Position numbers and translations under genes: made by a program. A model generated the notes under the pieces. It had not been told where the DNA came from. It made no database searches and saw only the letters and a program-made list of their open reading frames with translations. 7,243 bases of DNA from an uncultured Candidatus Melainabacteria bacterium (GTDB lineage Bacteria; Cyanobacteriota; Vampirovibrionia; Gastranaerophilales; Gastranaerophilaceae), in NCBI GenBank assembly GCA_934773085.1, contig CAKVMU010000087.1:1-7243 (forward strand), in the 5' to 3' direction. Numbering within the stretch: the stretch's first letter is position 1; each line of letters starts with the position of its first letter. Below are positions 1 to 5,787 of this stretch, piece by piece.

Positions 1-52
1 AAGTGCCGCAATCATATTGAATCAATACCTTTCAAGAGGTAGCAGGGTTTAG
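1..52 (+). CDS. ruvX: C-terminal end of probable RuvX/YqgF-family Holliday junction resolvase-like nuclease (partial)
   Basis: Only the last 16 codons are present, in the frame starting at base 2, ending with TAG at 50-52. They translate as SAAIILNQYLSRGSRV. The AA-x-I-L-x-x-Y-L pattern matches the usual end of RuvX/YqgF proteins, where an Asp-led helix of the type D-x-x-AA-x-x-ILQ-x-YL closes the RNase H-like fold. The family acts in 16S rRNA 5'-end processing and is annotated as a putative Holliday junction resolvase. Context supports the call: in Bacillota the ruvX homologue (yrrK) sits directly before a DUF1292 gene (yrzB), and the next gene here is a DUF1292 protein 38 nt downstream. None of the catalytic acidic residues lie inside the window, so the call rests on a short tail plus synteny. 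Confidence 0.62.
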   Translation, partial: SAAIILNQYLSRGSRV

Positions 53-90
53 AAAATAAGTAGTAGTAATTATATAAAGGGGTATAAATT

Positions 91-357
91 ATGGCAGATG
101 AAGAACAAAATTATGTAGAAATTTGTGACGAAGACGGTTGTGTTACAAAATGCGAAGTATATGATGTAGTTGATTTTGAAGACAAAACATATGCGCTTTT
201 ACTTCCAATTGATGATGAAGATGAAGAAGAAGAAGCTGAATTGATTGTTCTTGAATATTTAGAAGAAGGTGACGAATGTTACTTCCAAAATATTGAAGAC
301 GAAGACGAATTCAACAGAGTTTGTGAATATATCGAATCATTGGAAGAGGAAGAATAA
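91..357 (+). CDS. DUF1292 (YrzB-like) small acidic protein
   Basis: This 88-residue soluble protein has no signal peptide or membrane segment. Its plan fits DUF1292: an N-terminal acidic strand region with a D-E-D-G turn, a central hydrophobic strand (YALLLPI, 34-40), a second strand (LIVLEYL, 51-57), and a closing block in which an acidic turn leads to a helix (EDEFNRVCEYIESLEEE). It is extremely acidic, with 37 Asp/Glu against only 3 Lys/Arg by my count, including a run of acidic residues at 41-48. It also has five cysteines (12, 17, 21, 63, 78), many for such a small cytoplasmic protein. The start is set by AAAGGGG at 76-82, 8 nt before ATG. The next gene begins 3 nt after the stop, so the two are co-translated. 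The molecular function of DUF1292 is unknown; it is commonly found beside ruvX, as here. Confidence 0.85.
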   Translation: MADEEQNYVEICDEDGCVTKCEVYDVVDFEDKTYALLLPIDDEDEEEEAELIVLEYLEEGDECYFQNIEDEDEFNRVCEYIESLEEEE

Positions 358-360
358 TTA

Positions 361-1701
361 ATGTTTGAACGTTTTACGGAAAGAGCTGTTAACGCAGTGA
401 GCGAAGCTCAAAGACTTGCAAAAGAGATGAATAGTTCGGAGGTTTTTCCGGAGCATCTTTTGTTAGCCCTCGTGTGCGAAGCAAAAGGAGTATCTCTTAA
501 GCTCTTCAGAATGTATAACGTTACTCCGGATTTGTTGCGGGAAGAAGTATTGAAATATATAAGACCTTGCGCTGTTCAGAAAGAAAATATTCCGTTTAGC
601 AGAGGGGTTAAAAATATTCTTAAACACACATTAGACTTGGCATCAAAATCCGGAAATTCAAATATTCTTTTTGAGCACTTGTTCTTATCCGTTATCACGG
701 ATAAAGATTCCAATGTTCTTTCAATATTGTCTCATTTTAATTTTGATACAAGAATTGCAAGAGATATTTTAACAAAGCTTGTTCAGCGCAAGATGAAACG
801 ACTTGAACATCCGGAAGCGGAAGAAGTTGAAGAGAAAGCCGGCTTTGAATCTGTTTATGAAGGGGATGCTCTTAACGGTGTTCTTACTAATGCCGTATCA
901 AAACTGTCAGCAGCTGGATATGAAATTTTAGGTACAGAGCAGATTATGGCTTCAATTCTGGAAACTGCAGATTCTAATCTAGTGAAAACCATAAATAGCT
1001 GCGGTTTAAATGCCCAAAATTTTGAAGAAAAATTGGCAAGTGTAAGTTCACGTCAATCCGAGTATGAAGACAAGAAGATTATTTTTACTCCGAATGCTTT
1101 TCTTATGATGAATATGGCATTACAAACAGCGAAAGAGCTTGGTTCATCTGTTATAACTCCGGAACATCTTGTTTTGAGTATTTTAAAAGCCAAAAAGGGA
1201 CTAGCTTATGAAATCATTAAATCATTGGGGATTAATGAAGAAAAATTAGGGGATGAAATTCTTAAACCAATTGAGAAACAAATGCCTGAAACGTTGCTGA
1301 TAATGAAATTGGCAAAAGAAGAGGCTCGCAGAATTGGCAGAAATGTAGTCGGCACGGAGATGTTCTTACTCGGAATTATTGCGGAAGGTGCAAGTGTTGC
1401 ATACGAAGTCTTAAATGACTTGGAAATTACAATGAAGGATGCTCGTCTTGTTGTAGAAAATCTTGTGGGCTATGGCAATGAATATTTTGATAAAGAAATA
1501 GTTTTCACAAATCGTGCAAAAAGAGTTTTGGAAAAAGCTTGGTTGAAAGCAAAAAAAGAAGGAAAAACAAAAATCGAGGCCGTAGACTTGCTGCTTGCTA
1601 TAACAGAAGAGCCGGATTCATTGGCAATGAAGGTTCTGGATACTCTTGGGGTTGATGCGGTAGAAATCAAGCATGGTATATTCAGGGTAGAGAATGATTG
1701 A
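361..1701 (+). CDS. Protein of six Clp N-terminal repeats (three Clp_N double domains), no AAA+ ATPase
   Basis: The 446 residues divide into six helical Clp repeats, at about 2-66, 77-140, 164-228, 239-303, 308-370 and 378-440, that is three double Clp_N modules. The first opens MFERFTERAVNAVSEAQ with FPEHLLLALV at 29-38, as in the start of ClpC. Equivalent EHL/GTE helices recur at 105, 191, 268 and 331. An acidic/basic linker (about 141-163) separates modules one and two. There is no Walker A, Walker B or sensor motif, so it cannot unfold substrates alone. In ClpC/ClpB this domain binds adaptors and substrates; plant ClpT proteins are stand-alone relatives that bind the Clp core. A scaffold or adaptor role is therefore inferred, not shown. 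It is not a cut-off ClpC, since the ATPase would follow the last module and tilS begins there, overlapping by 8 nt. AGAGGA lies 10 nt before the ATG. Confidence 0.85.
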   Translation: MFERFTERAVNAVSEAQRLAKEMNSSEVFPEHLLLALVCEAKGVSLKLFRMYNVTPDLLREEVLKYIRPCAVQKENIPFSRGVKNILKHTLDLASKSGNSNILFEHLFLSVITDKDSNVLSILSHFNFDTRIARDILTKLVQRKMKRLEHPEAEEVEEKAGFESVYEGDALNGVLTNAVSKLSAAGYEILGTEQIMASILETADSNLVKTINSCGLNAQNFEEKLASVSSRQSEYEDKKIIFTPNAFLMMNMALQTAKELGSSVITPEHLVLSILKAKKGLAYEIIKSLGINEEKLGDEILKPIEKQMPETLLIMKLAKEEARRIGRNVVGTEMFLLGIIAEGASVAYEVLNDLEITMKDARLVVENLVGYGNEYFDKEIVFTNRAKRVLEKAWLKAKKEGKTKIEAVDLLLAITEEPDSLAMKVLDTLGVDAVEIKHGIFRVEND

Positions 1702-3037
1702 TAGAGTAAAAGCTTTTTTAAAAGAATATGACTTGCAAGATAAGACTGTTGTGGTTGGTTTTTCAGGCGGGTTTGATTCAATGTGCTTGTTGGACATTTT
1801 ATCTAAAATTAAGCAAGAGGAAGCTTTTTGGGACTTGAATATCATTGCGGCTCATTTTAATCACAATTGGCGTGGAGAAGAAGCTTTAAGAGAACAAGAA
1901 GTTTGCAGACTTTTCGCTGCATCAAGGGGAGTGGAATTCTATACCAAAACGGCTTCACCTGCTTTGAAGAAAACCGAAAATGATGCAAGAATTGCAAGAT
2001 ATGAATTTTTTGAAGAAGCGTATGAAGAATATGATGCAGATGCAGTTTTTACTGCTCATAACAAGGACGACAATGCTGAAACTATTTTATATCGTGTAAT
2101 TAAAGGTACAGGAATTGTTGGATTAAAAGGTATTTCTAAGAAACGAGGATTCTTTTATCGCCCGCTTTTGAAAATTACAAGAGCAGAGATTATGGATTAT
2201 TGTATGAAGAATAATTTGACTCCAAACAATGATTCTTCAAACACGGATGTCACTTATAGAAGAAACTACTTGAGATTGAATGTAATACCTTCTTTGGAAA
2301 AGATAAATCCTGCCGTAAAAGAGTCTTTAAATACATTGGCGGATGTGTGTGCCAGCGAAAATGCTATTATTGAAGAATATTTGTCAAATATTAGAGAAAA
2401 AGTTTTTGTTGGAGACAGAATCGTGTCAAGTGAGTTTAAAAAATTATCAAGACCGGTAAAAATGAGATTGTTGCACGAGTTTGTCCAAATGTTTGATTTG
2501 GACTATGATTTTAAGAAAATCAATGAAGTGTGCGATTTTATTGATAATAACGTTAACCAACGCAATGGAAGTACTATGTCGTTAGCTTCTGCATTGTGGT
2601 TGTATGCTGATGAGAAAATTGTTGAGACAATTCCTCACAGAACTCAAGCAAGTTCGGCTCCTGAAGTTGATGTAAAAATTGATGGAGAAGGAGAATATGT
2701 TGTAGGGGATAAAAAACTTGTATTGAAGAAATACGTTGAAAAAGACGTATTTATATTCCCTGAGGCGGCAGCTAATTTTGTTTATGTAGATTTGTCGAAG
2801 ATAAAGCTTCCGTTGACTTTGAGAAATCGTAAAGACGGAGATGTTATAAATCCTTTTGGAATGAACGGTTCTATGAAACTTAAGAAGTACTTGAATTCTA
2901 AAGGGGTTATGAGACATAAGCGAGATGAACTATTGATACTTGCGGATGAAAATGAAGTTTTGTGGGTTGTTGGAGTCGGATTAAGTAATAAAATTGGAGT
3001 TACAAAGGTTCCAACCCATGTAATAGAGGTGATTTAA
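1694..3037 (+). CDS. tilS: tRNA(Ile)-lysidine synthase TilS
   Basis: TilS ligates lysine to C34 of the CAU-anticodon tRNA-Ile using ATP, making lysidine so that the tRNA reads AUA and is charged with Ile. It is normally essential and cytoplasmic. The PP-loop ATPase signature SGGFDS is at 24-29, after the strand TVVVGF. HNWRG at 57-61 corresponds to the family's H-G-L-R-G block. AHNKDDNAET at 121-130 and the following KGTGIVGLKGI match the D-Q-A-E-T...G-x-G-x-x-G-L-x-G-I block. RPLL is at 156-159, and DSSN...YRRNYLR at 180-194 completes the N-terminal domain. A central helical TilS domain spans about 210-305, and a TilS_C substrate-binding domain (LTLRNRKDGD to VVGVGLSNKIGV) spans about 374-435. 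The length of 447 is normal for the long form. The start overlaps the previous stop by 8 nt, with a weak AGGG 6 nt upstream, so coupling probably helps initiation. hpt overlaps its stop codon, a common tilS-hpt pairing. Confidence 0.96.
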   Translation: MIDRVKAFLKEYDLQDKTVVVGFSGGFDSMCLLDILSKIKQEEAFWDLNIIAAHFNHNWRGEEALREQEVCRLFAASRGVEFYTKTASPALKKTENDARIARYEFFEEAYEEYDADAVFTAHNKDDNAETILYRVIKGTGIVGLKGISKKRGFFYRPLLKITRAEIMDYCMKNNLTPNNDSSNTDVTYRRNYLRLNVIPSLEKINPAVKESLNTLADVCASENAIIEEYLSNIREKVFVGDRIVSSEFKKLSRPVKMRLLHEFVQMFDLDYDFKKINEVCDFIDNNVNQRNGSTMSLASALWLYADEKIVETIPHRTQASSAPEVDVKIDGEGEYVVGDKKLVLKKYVEKDVFIFPEAAANFVYVDLSKIKLPLTLRNRKDGDVINPFGMNGSMKLKKYLNSKGVMRHKRDELLILADENEVLWVVGVGLSNKIGVTKVPTHVIEVI

Positions 3038-3567
3038 TGATAAAAGAATCAGATTTAAAAATGCTGTTCGAGGCGGATAAAATACAAAATTCTATAATTG
3101 AGCTCGCAAACAAATTGAATTCTGAATACAAAGATGAGGAAGTGTACTTGATTTGTGTCTTAAAAGGTTCCGTTATGTTTATGACAGATTTGGCAAAATA
3201 CTTAAAAATGCCGTTGAGAATGGAGTTTATCAGACTTTCAAGTTACGGTTCAGGATTTAGTTCAACAGGAAGAGTAAATGCGGTAGATATTTCATTGCCG
3301 GATTTGAATGGTAAAAATGTTTTGATAATAGAGGATATTATTGATACTGGGCATACTGCAAAATTTTTGGTTGATTTTATAAACCACAATTTTAAGGTTA
3401 AGACTCTTAAATTCTGCTCACTATTGGATAAGAAGATTAAACGTGAAGTTGATATTGATGCAGATTTTTACTGTTTTGAAGTTGATGATAAATTCTTGGT
3501 CGGATATGGATTGGATTATGACGGATACTATCGAAATTTGCCTTATATAGGTTATGTGGAGGTTTAA
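3037..3567 (+). CDS. hpt: Hypoxanthine (guanine) phosphoribosyltransferase
   Basis: This purine salvage enzyme transfers the phosphoribosyl group of PRPP to hypoxanthine or guanine, giving IMP or GMP. The 176-residue length is typical of bacterial HPRTs. Visible motifs are LKGSVMF at 42-48 (pyrophosphate-binding loop), the flexible catalytic-loop region beginning SSYGSG at 68-73, and the PRPP signature VLIIEDIIDTGHT at 95-107 with acidic residues E99, D100 and D103. LLDK at 129-132 carries the base-contacting lysine, and DKFLVGYGLDYDGYYRNLPYIG at 151-172 forms the base-stacking and Mg-binding end, with D160 the likely metal ligand. All key residues appear intact. The ATG overlaps the last base of the tilS stop (TAATG), and AGAGGTGA at 3025-3032 is a good ribosome binding site. 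In many Bacillota tilS-hpt is followed by ftsH; here a flavodiiron gene follows after 3 nt. Guanine versus hypoxanthine preference cannot be read from the sequence. Confidence 0.95.
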   Translation: MIKESDLKMLFEADKIQNSIIELANKLNSEYKDEEVYLICVLKGSVMFMTDLAKYLKMPLRMEFIRLSSYGSGFSSTGRVNAVDISLPDLNGKNVLIIEDIIDTGHTAKFLVDFINHNFKVKTLKFCSLLDKKIKREVDIDADFYCFEVDDKFLVGYGLDYDGYYRNLPYIGYVEV

Positions 3568-3570
3568 AAC

Positions 3571-4776
3571 ATGCATAATGTAAGAGAAATAACCGAGGAT
3601 TTGTTTTATATAGGATGCTCAGACAGACATCTGGCGCTTTTTGAGAGTGCATATCCGGTTCCGAGCGGAGTTTCTTATAATTCGTACCTGTTAAGGGATG
3701 TGAAGACTGTTTTGTTCGATACGGTCGATAAAAGCTGCTCAGAGCAGTTTTTTGAAAATTTAGATGCGGCTTTGGATGGACGAGTGTTGGATTATATGGT
3801 CATTCACCATATGGAGCCTGACCATGCGGCTTTGATTGCGGAAGTTCAACGTCGTCATCCGAATGTGAAATTTGTATGCAACGCAAAAGCGCTGGCTATG
3901 ATAAAACAGTATTTTGATTTTGATATAGATAGTTGTTCTGTTGTGGTAAAAGAAGGTGAAATTCTTAACACAGGTAGACATGAGCTAACATTCATAATGG
4001 CTCCGATGGTTCATTGGCCGGAAGTTATGGTAACTTATGACAAAGAGGATAAAATCTTGTTTTCAGCAGATGCATTTGGTTCTTTTGGAGCGATTAACGG
4101 AAATCTTTTTGATAATGAAATTGATTGGAAGTGTGAGTGTTTGGATGAGGCAAGAAGATATTATACGAATATTGTTGGCAAATATGGCTTGCAGGTTCAA
4201 ATGCTTCTTAAAAAAGCTGCAAATCTTGATATCAAGATGATTTGTCCTTTACACGGTTGCGTGATAAAGGACAATATTGAGCTTTTTGTTGATAAGTATA
4301 ACAAGTGGTCTACTTATACGCCGGAAGAGAATTCTGTTTTGGTGGTGTATTCATCTGTTTATGGTGGAACAGAACGTGTTGCGGAAATTTTGGCGGCAAA
4401 ACTTGCGGATAAAGGGGTTAAGAATATAAAAATGTTTGATGTTTCTTATAACCATTATTCATACGTTTTAGCCGAAGCTTTCAAATATTCGCATATTGTA
4501 CTTGCGACAACAACGTATAATGCAGGTATATTTGAGTCAATGGAGAACTTCCTTAATGTGTTGGTTTCTCACAATTTGCAGAATCGAAAATTTGTGTTGA
4601 TAGAAAACGGTTCTTGGGCTCCTGTTTGTGGAGGTCAAATGCGAACAAAACTGGAAAGTGTTAAGAATACTGAAATTCTTAATGATGTCTTTTCTGTGAA
4701 ATCGACGTTGAAAGAACAGCAATTAGCCGAATTGGATAATGTTGTAATTACAATAGAAAAATCTTTAAACTCATAG
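3571..4776 (+). CDS. fprA: FprA-type flavodiiron protein (O2/NO reductase)
   Basis: A-type flavodiiron proteins reduce O2 to water and/or NO to N2O in the cytoplasm of anaerobes, taking electrons from rubredoxin or similar donors. The 401 residues hold two domains. The N-terminal metallo-beta-lactamase-like domain (about 1-245) carries the full diiron ligand set: H80-x-E82-x-D84-H85 in IHHMEPDHA, H148 in MVHWPE, D167 in SADAFG and H228 in CPLHG. The C-terminal flavodoxin domain (about 254-398) has FMN-binding loops at YSSVYGGTERVA (260-271), TTTYNAGIF (313-321) and ENGSWAPVCGG (345-355). There is no extra rubredoxin or flavin reductase domain, so it is class A. GGAGG at 3558-3562 lies 8 nt before the ATG, 3 nt after hpt. 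A separate rubredoxin gene 45 nt downstream is the obvious electron donor. O2 versus NO preference cannot be decided here. Confidence 0.95.
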   Translation: MHNVREITEDLFYIGCSDRHLALFESAYPVPSGVSYNSYLLRDVKTVLFDTVDKSCSEQFFENLDAALDGRVLDYMVIHHMEPDHAALIAEVQRRHPNVKFVCNAKALAMIKQYFDFDIDSCSVVVKEGEILNTGRHELTFIMAPMVHWPEVMVTYDKEDKILFSADAFGSFGAINGNLFDNEIDWKCECLDEARRYYTNIVGKYGLQVQMLLKKAANLDIKMICPLHGCVIKDNIELFVDKYNKWSTYTPEENSVLVVYSSVYGGTERVAEILAAKLADKGVKNIKMFDVSYNHYSYVLAEAFKYSHIVLATTTYNAGIFESMENFLNVLVSHNLQNRKFVLIENGSWAPVCGGQMRTKLESVKNTEILNDVFSVKSTLKEQQLAELDNVVITIEKSLNS

Positions 4777-4821
4777 TAATATTTTCATGTTGAATGAAAT
4801 ACGAAATTAAAGGAGAATCTT

Positions 4822-4980
4822 ATGAAAAAATATGTATGCACAGTATGTCATTATGAATATGATCCGGCGGTGGGCGATCCGGATAATGGAATCCCAGCAG
4901 GAACTGCATTTGAGGATTTGCCGGAAGATTGGACTTGCCCGCTTTGTGCAGTTGGTAAGGATATGTTTGAAGAAGAATAA
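4822..4980 (+). CDS. rub: Rubredoxin, 52 residues, with both knuckle glycines replaced
   Basis: This is a small one-electron carrier with a single Fe(Cys)4 site. The four iron ligands are C6-x2-C9 and C39-x2-C42. Between them lies the standard rubredoxin core: [20 protein letters not shown] at 11-30, then EDLPEDW and CPLC, then VGKDMFE. Length is typical (52-54). The start follows a strong AAAGGAG at 4809-4815 with 6-nt spacing. It lies 45 nt after the flavodiiron gene in the same direction and is followed by a terminator, so it most likely closes the operon and feeds electrons to the flavodiiron protein. Unusual points: each ligand pair is normally followed by Gly (C-x2-C-G-Y and CPxCG), but here position 10 is His and position 43 is Ala. 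These glycines shape the NH-to-sulfur hydrogen bonds around the iron, so the redox potential may be shifted; that effect is inferred. Confidence 0.95.
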   Translation: MKKYVCTVCHYEYDPAVGDPDNGIPAGTAFEDLPEDWTCPLCAVGKDMFEEE

Positions 4981-4987
4981 ACAATTT

Positions 4988-5014
4988 AGGCTCGCTGATA
5001 GGCGAGCCTTTAAT
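4988..5014 (+). terminator. Probable intrinsic terminator after rubredoxin
   Basis: AGGCTCGC (4988-4995) pairs perfectly with GCGAGCCT (5002-5009) around a 6-nt loop, TGATAG. The stem is GC-rich in an otherwise AT-rich gap and is followed by TTTAATATATTT, a rather weak T-run. It starts 8 nt after the rubredoxin stop, where the operon would be expected to end. Because the T-run is interrupted, some read-through into clpP is possible. Confidence 0.8.
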
Positions 5015-5037
5015 ATATTTAGTCCCTGTGCTATAAT
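5009..5037 (+). promoter_or_regulatory. Candidate extended -10 promoter P1 for clpP-clpX
   Basis: A perfect TATAAT lies at 5032-5037, preceded by TG at 5029-5030 with one intervening base, the extended -10 form TGnTATAAT. At 17-bp spacing the -35 would be TTTAAT (5009-5014), a poor match, which an extended -10 can tolerate. Transcription would start near 5044, giving a leader of about 100 nt before clpP. The candidate -35 overlaps the last base of the upstream terminator stem and its T-run. Confidence 0.6.
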
Positions 5038-5074
5038 GTTGAGGAACCCAATTGAATCTCATACAAATTCATTA

Positions 5075-5102
5075 TTGTGTAAAGTTATGAGTAATGTATA
5101 AT
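5075..5102 (+). promoter_or_regulatory. Candidate promoter P2 close to clpP
   Basis: A second perfect TATAAT is at 5097-5102. TTGTGT (5075-5080) sits 16 bp upstream and matches TTG of the -35 consensus. Transcription would start near 5109, leaving a leader of about 34 nt whose first bases form the palindrome at 5110-5127. I see no CtsR-type heptad repeat (GGTCAAA) or CIRCE element (TTAGCACTC) across 4981-5142, so the heat-shock control known for clp genes in Bacillota is not evident. Confidence 0.5.
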
Positions 5103-5109
5103 TGAATTG

Positions 5110-5127
5110 TTATTTATATATAAATAA
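5110..5127. promoter_or_regulatory. 18-bp perfect AT palindrome in the clpP leader
   Basis: TTATTTATATATAAATAA reads identically on both strands. It ends one base before the AAAGGA ribosome binding site (5129-5134) of clpP and begins at about the predicted start of transcripts from the nearer promoter. As RNA it could fold into a 7-bp A-U stem with a UAUA loop; as DNA it could be a dimer-binding operator. AT-rich intergenic DNA yields palindromes by chance more often than mixed DNA does, so function is uncertain. Confidence 0.4.
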
Positions 5128-5142
5128 GAAAGGAATTAGAAG

Positions 5143-5727
5143 ATGAGTTTTGTACCTGTAGTTATAGAACAATCAAGCAGAGGAGAAAGATCATTTGATA
5201 TATTCTCAAGATTGTTACGTGAAAGAATTATTTTCTTGGGAACTCCTGTAGATGACATGGTTGCGAACCTTATTGTTGCGCAATTGTTATTGCTTGATAG
5301 TGAAAACCCTGAAAAAGATATTATGTTGTATATCAACTCCCCTGGAGGAAGTGTAACTGCAGGCTTAGCTATCTATGATACAATGCAGCACATCAGAGCG
5401 GATGTTCAAACTATTTGTTTAGGACAAGCTGCTTCTATGGGTGCATTCTTGCTTTGCTCTGGTGCAAAAGGTAAGAGAATGGCTCTTCCTCATTCAAGAG
5501 TGTTGATTCACCAACCTTTGGGCGGTGCGCAAGGTCAAGCTACTGATATTGAAATCCAAGCTCAAGAAATTTTGAGAATTAAGAAGACATTGAATGAAAT
5601 TATGGCTTCAAACACAGGTCAATCTATTAAGAAGATTGAAAAGGATACTGATAGAGATTACATTATGACTCCTCAAGAAGCTCTAGAATACGGTATGATT
5701 GATAGAGTAATCACAAAAGAGGGTTAA
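5143..5727 (+). CDS. clpP: ATP-dependent Clp protease proteolytic subunit ClpP
   Basis: ClpP is the serine peptidase that forms a 14-subunit barrel and degrades proteins unfolded by ClpX or ClpC. The 194-residue protein has the complete catalytic triad: S98 in [10 protein letters not shown]123 in LIHQPLGG and D172 in DTDRDYIMT. The oxyanion strand [11 protein letters not shown] is at 64-74. The N-terminal stretch [30 protein letters not shown] matches active ClpP rather than a catalytically dead ClpR, and there is no long propeptide. The start is fixed by AAAGGA, 8 nt before the ATG. clpX follows after 60 nt, so the pair makes ClpXP. The 415 bp or so before the triad Ser are colinear with the family, with no insertions. 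The remembered closest match is to cyanobacterial ClpP ([20 protein letters not shown] blocks), though these blocks are widely conserved. Confidence 0.98.
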   Translation: MSFVPVVIEQSSRGERSFDIFSRLLRERIIFLGTPVDDMVANLIVAQLLLLDSENPEKDIMLYINSPGGSVTAGLAIYDTMQHIRADVQTICLGQAASMGAFLLCSGAKGKRMALPHSRVLIHQPLGGAQGQATDIEIQAQEILRIKKTLNEIMASNTGQSIKKIEKDTDRDYIMTPQEALEYGMIDRVITKEG

Positions 5728-5737
5728 GCATATTTGA

Positions 5738-5765
5738 GGTGAGGTAATATTTACCTCACCGTTTT
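5738..5765 (+). terminator. Hairpin with short T-run between clpP and clpX (attenuator or processing site)
   Basis: GGTGAGGTAA (5738-5747) pairs without mismatch with TTACCTCACC (5751-5760), leaving a 3-nt loop, and GTTTT follows. The stem is stable but the T-run is only four bases and is interrupted by G, so it is a weak terminator at best. No convincing promoter lies between it and clpX, so clpX probably depends on read-through. The hairpin could lower clpX relative to clpP or protect the clpP 3' end. Confidence 0.55.
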
Positions 5766-5787
5766 ACAGACAACAACAGGAGATAAC

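Noticed and set aside
26..41. TACCT/AGGTA inverted repeat near the window start
   Set aside because: It has only five base pairs, no T-run, and lies inside the probable ruvX coding tail.
48..76. TTTAGA ... TATATA as a promoter for the DUF1292 gene
   Set aside because: Spacing is 17 bp, but the resulting start would fall at about 83, just after the Shine-Dalgarno sequence at 76-82, so the message would lack its ribosome binding site.
361..1701. Interpretation of the Clp_N gene as a pseudogene or truncated clpC
   Set aside because: The frame is uninterrupted, it has three N-domain modules rather than one, and no remnant of an AAA+ domain follows; tilS starts 8 nt before its stop.
1470..1845. 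Two overlapping minus-strand frames around the clp_N/tilS junction
   Set aside because: They are antisense shadows of two well-supported genes, with low-complexity Ser/Lys/Phe-rich translations and no family features.
4037..4240. A 67-codon + frame inside the flavodiiron gene
   Set aside because: It lies wholly within fprA in another frame, has no ribosome binding site, and the fprA frame carries all the metal ligands.
4783..4799. TTTCAT-GTTGA-ATGAAA hairpin between fprA and rubredoxin
   Set aside because: A six-pair, AT-dominated stem without a T-run is too weak to call a terminator; it is best regarded as chance or a minor mRNA structure.
4832..5101. An 89-codon open frame on + overlapping rubredoxin and the clpP leader
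   Set aside because: It is out of frame with an unmistakable rubredoxin, runs through a terminator hairpin and two promoter candidates, and has no Shine-Dalgarno sequence or recognisable motif.
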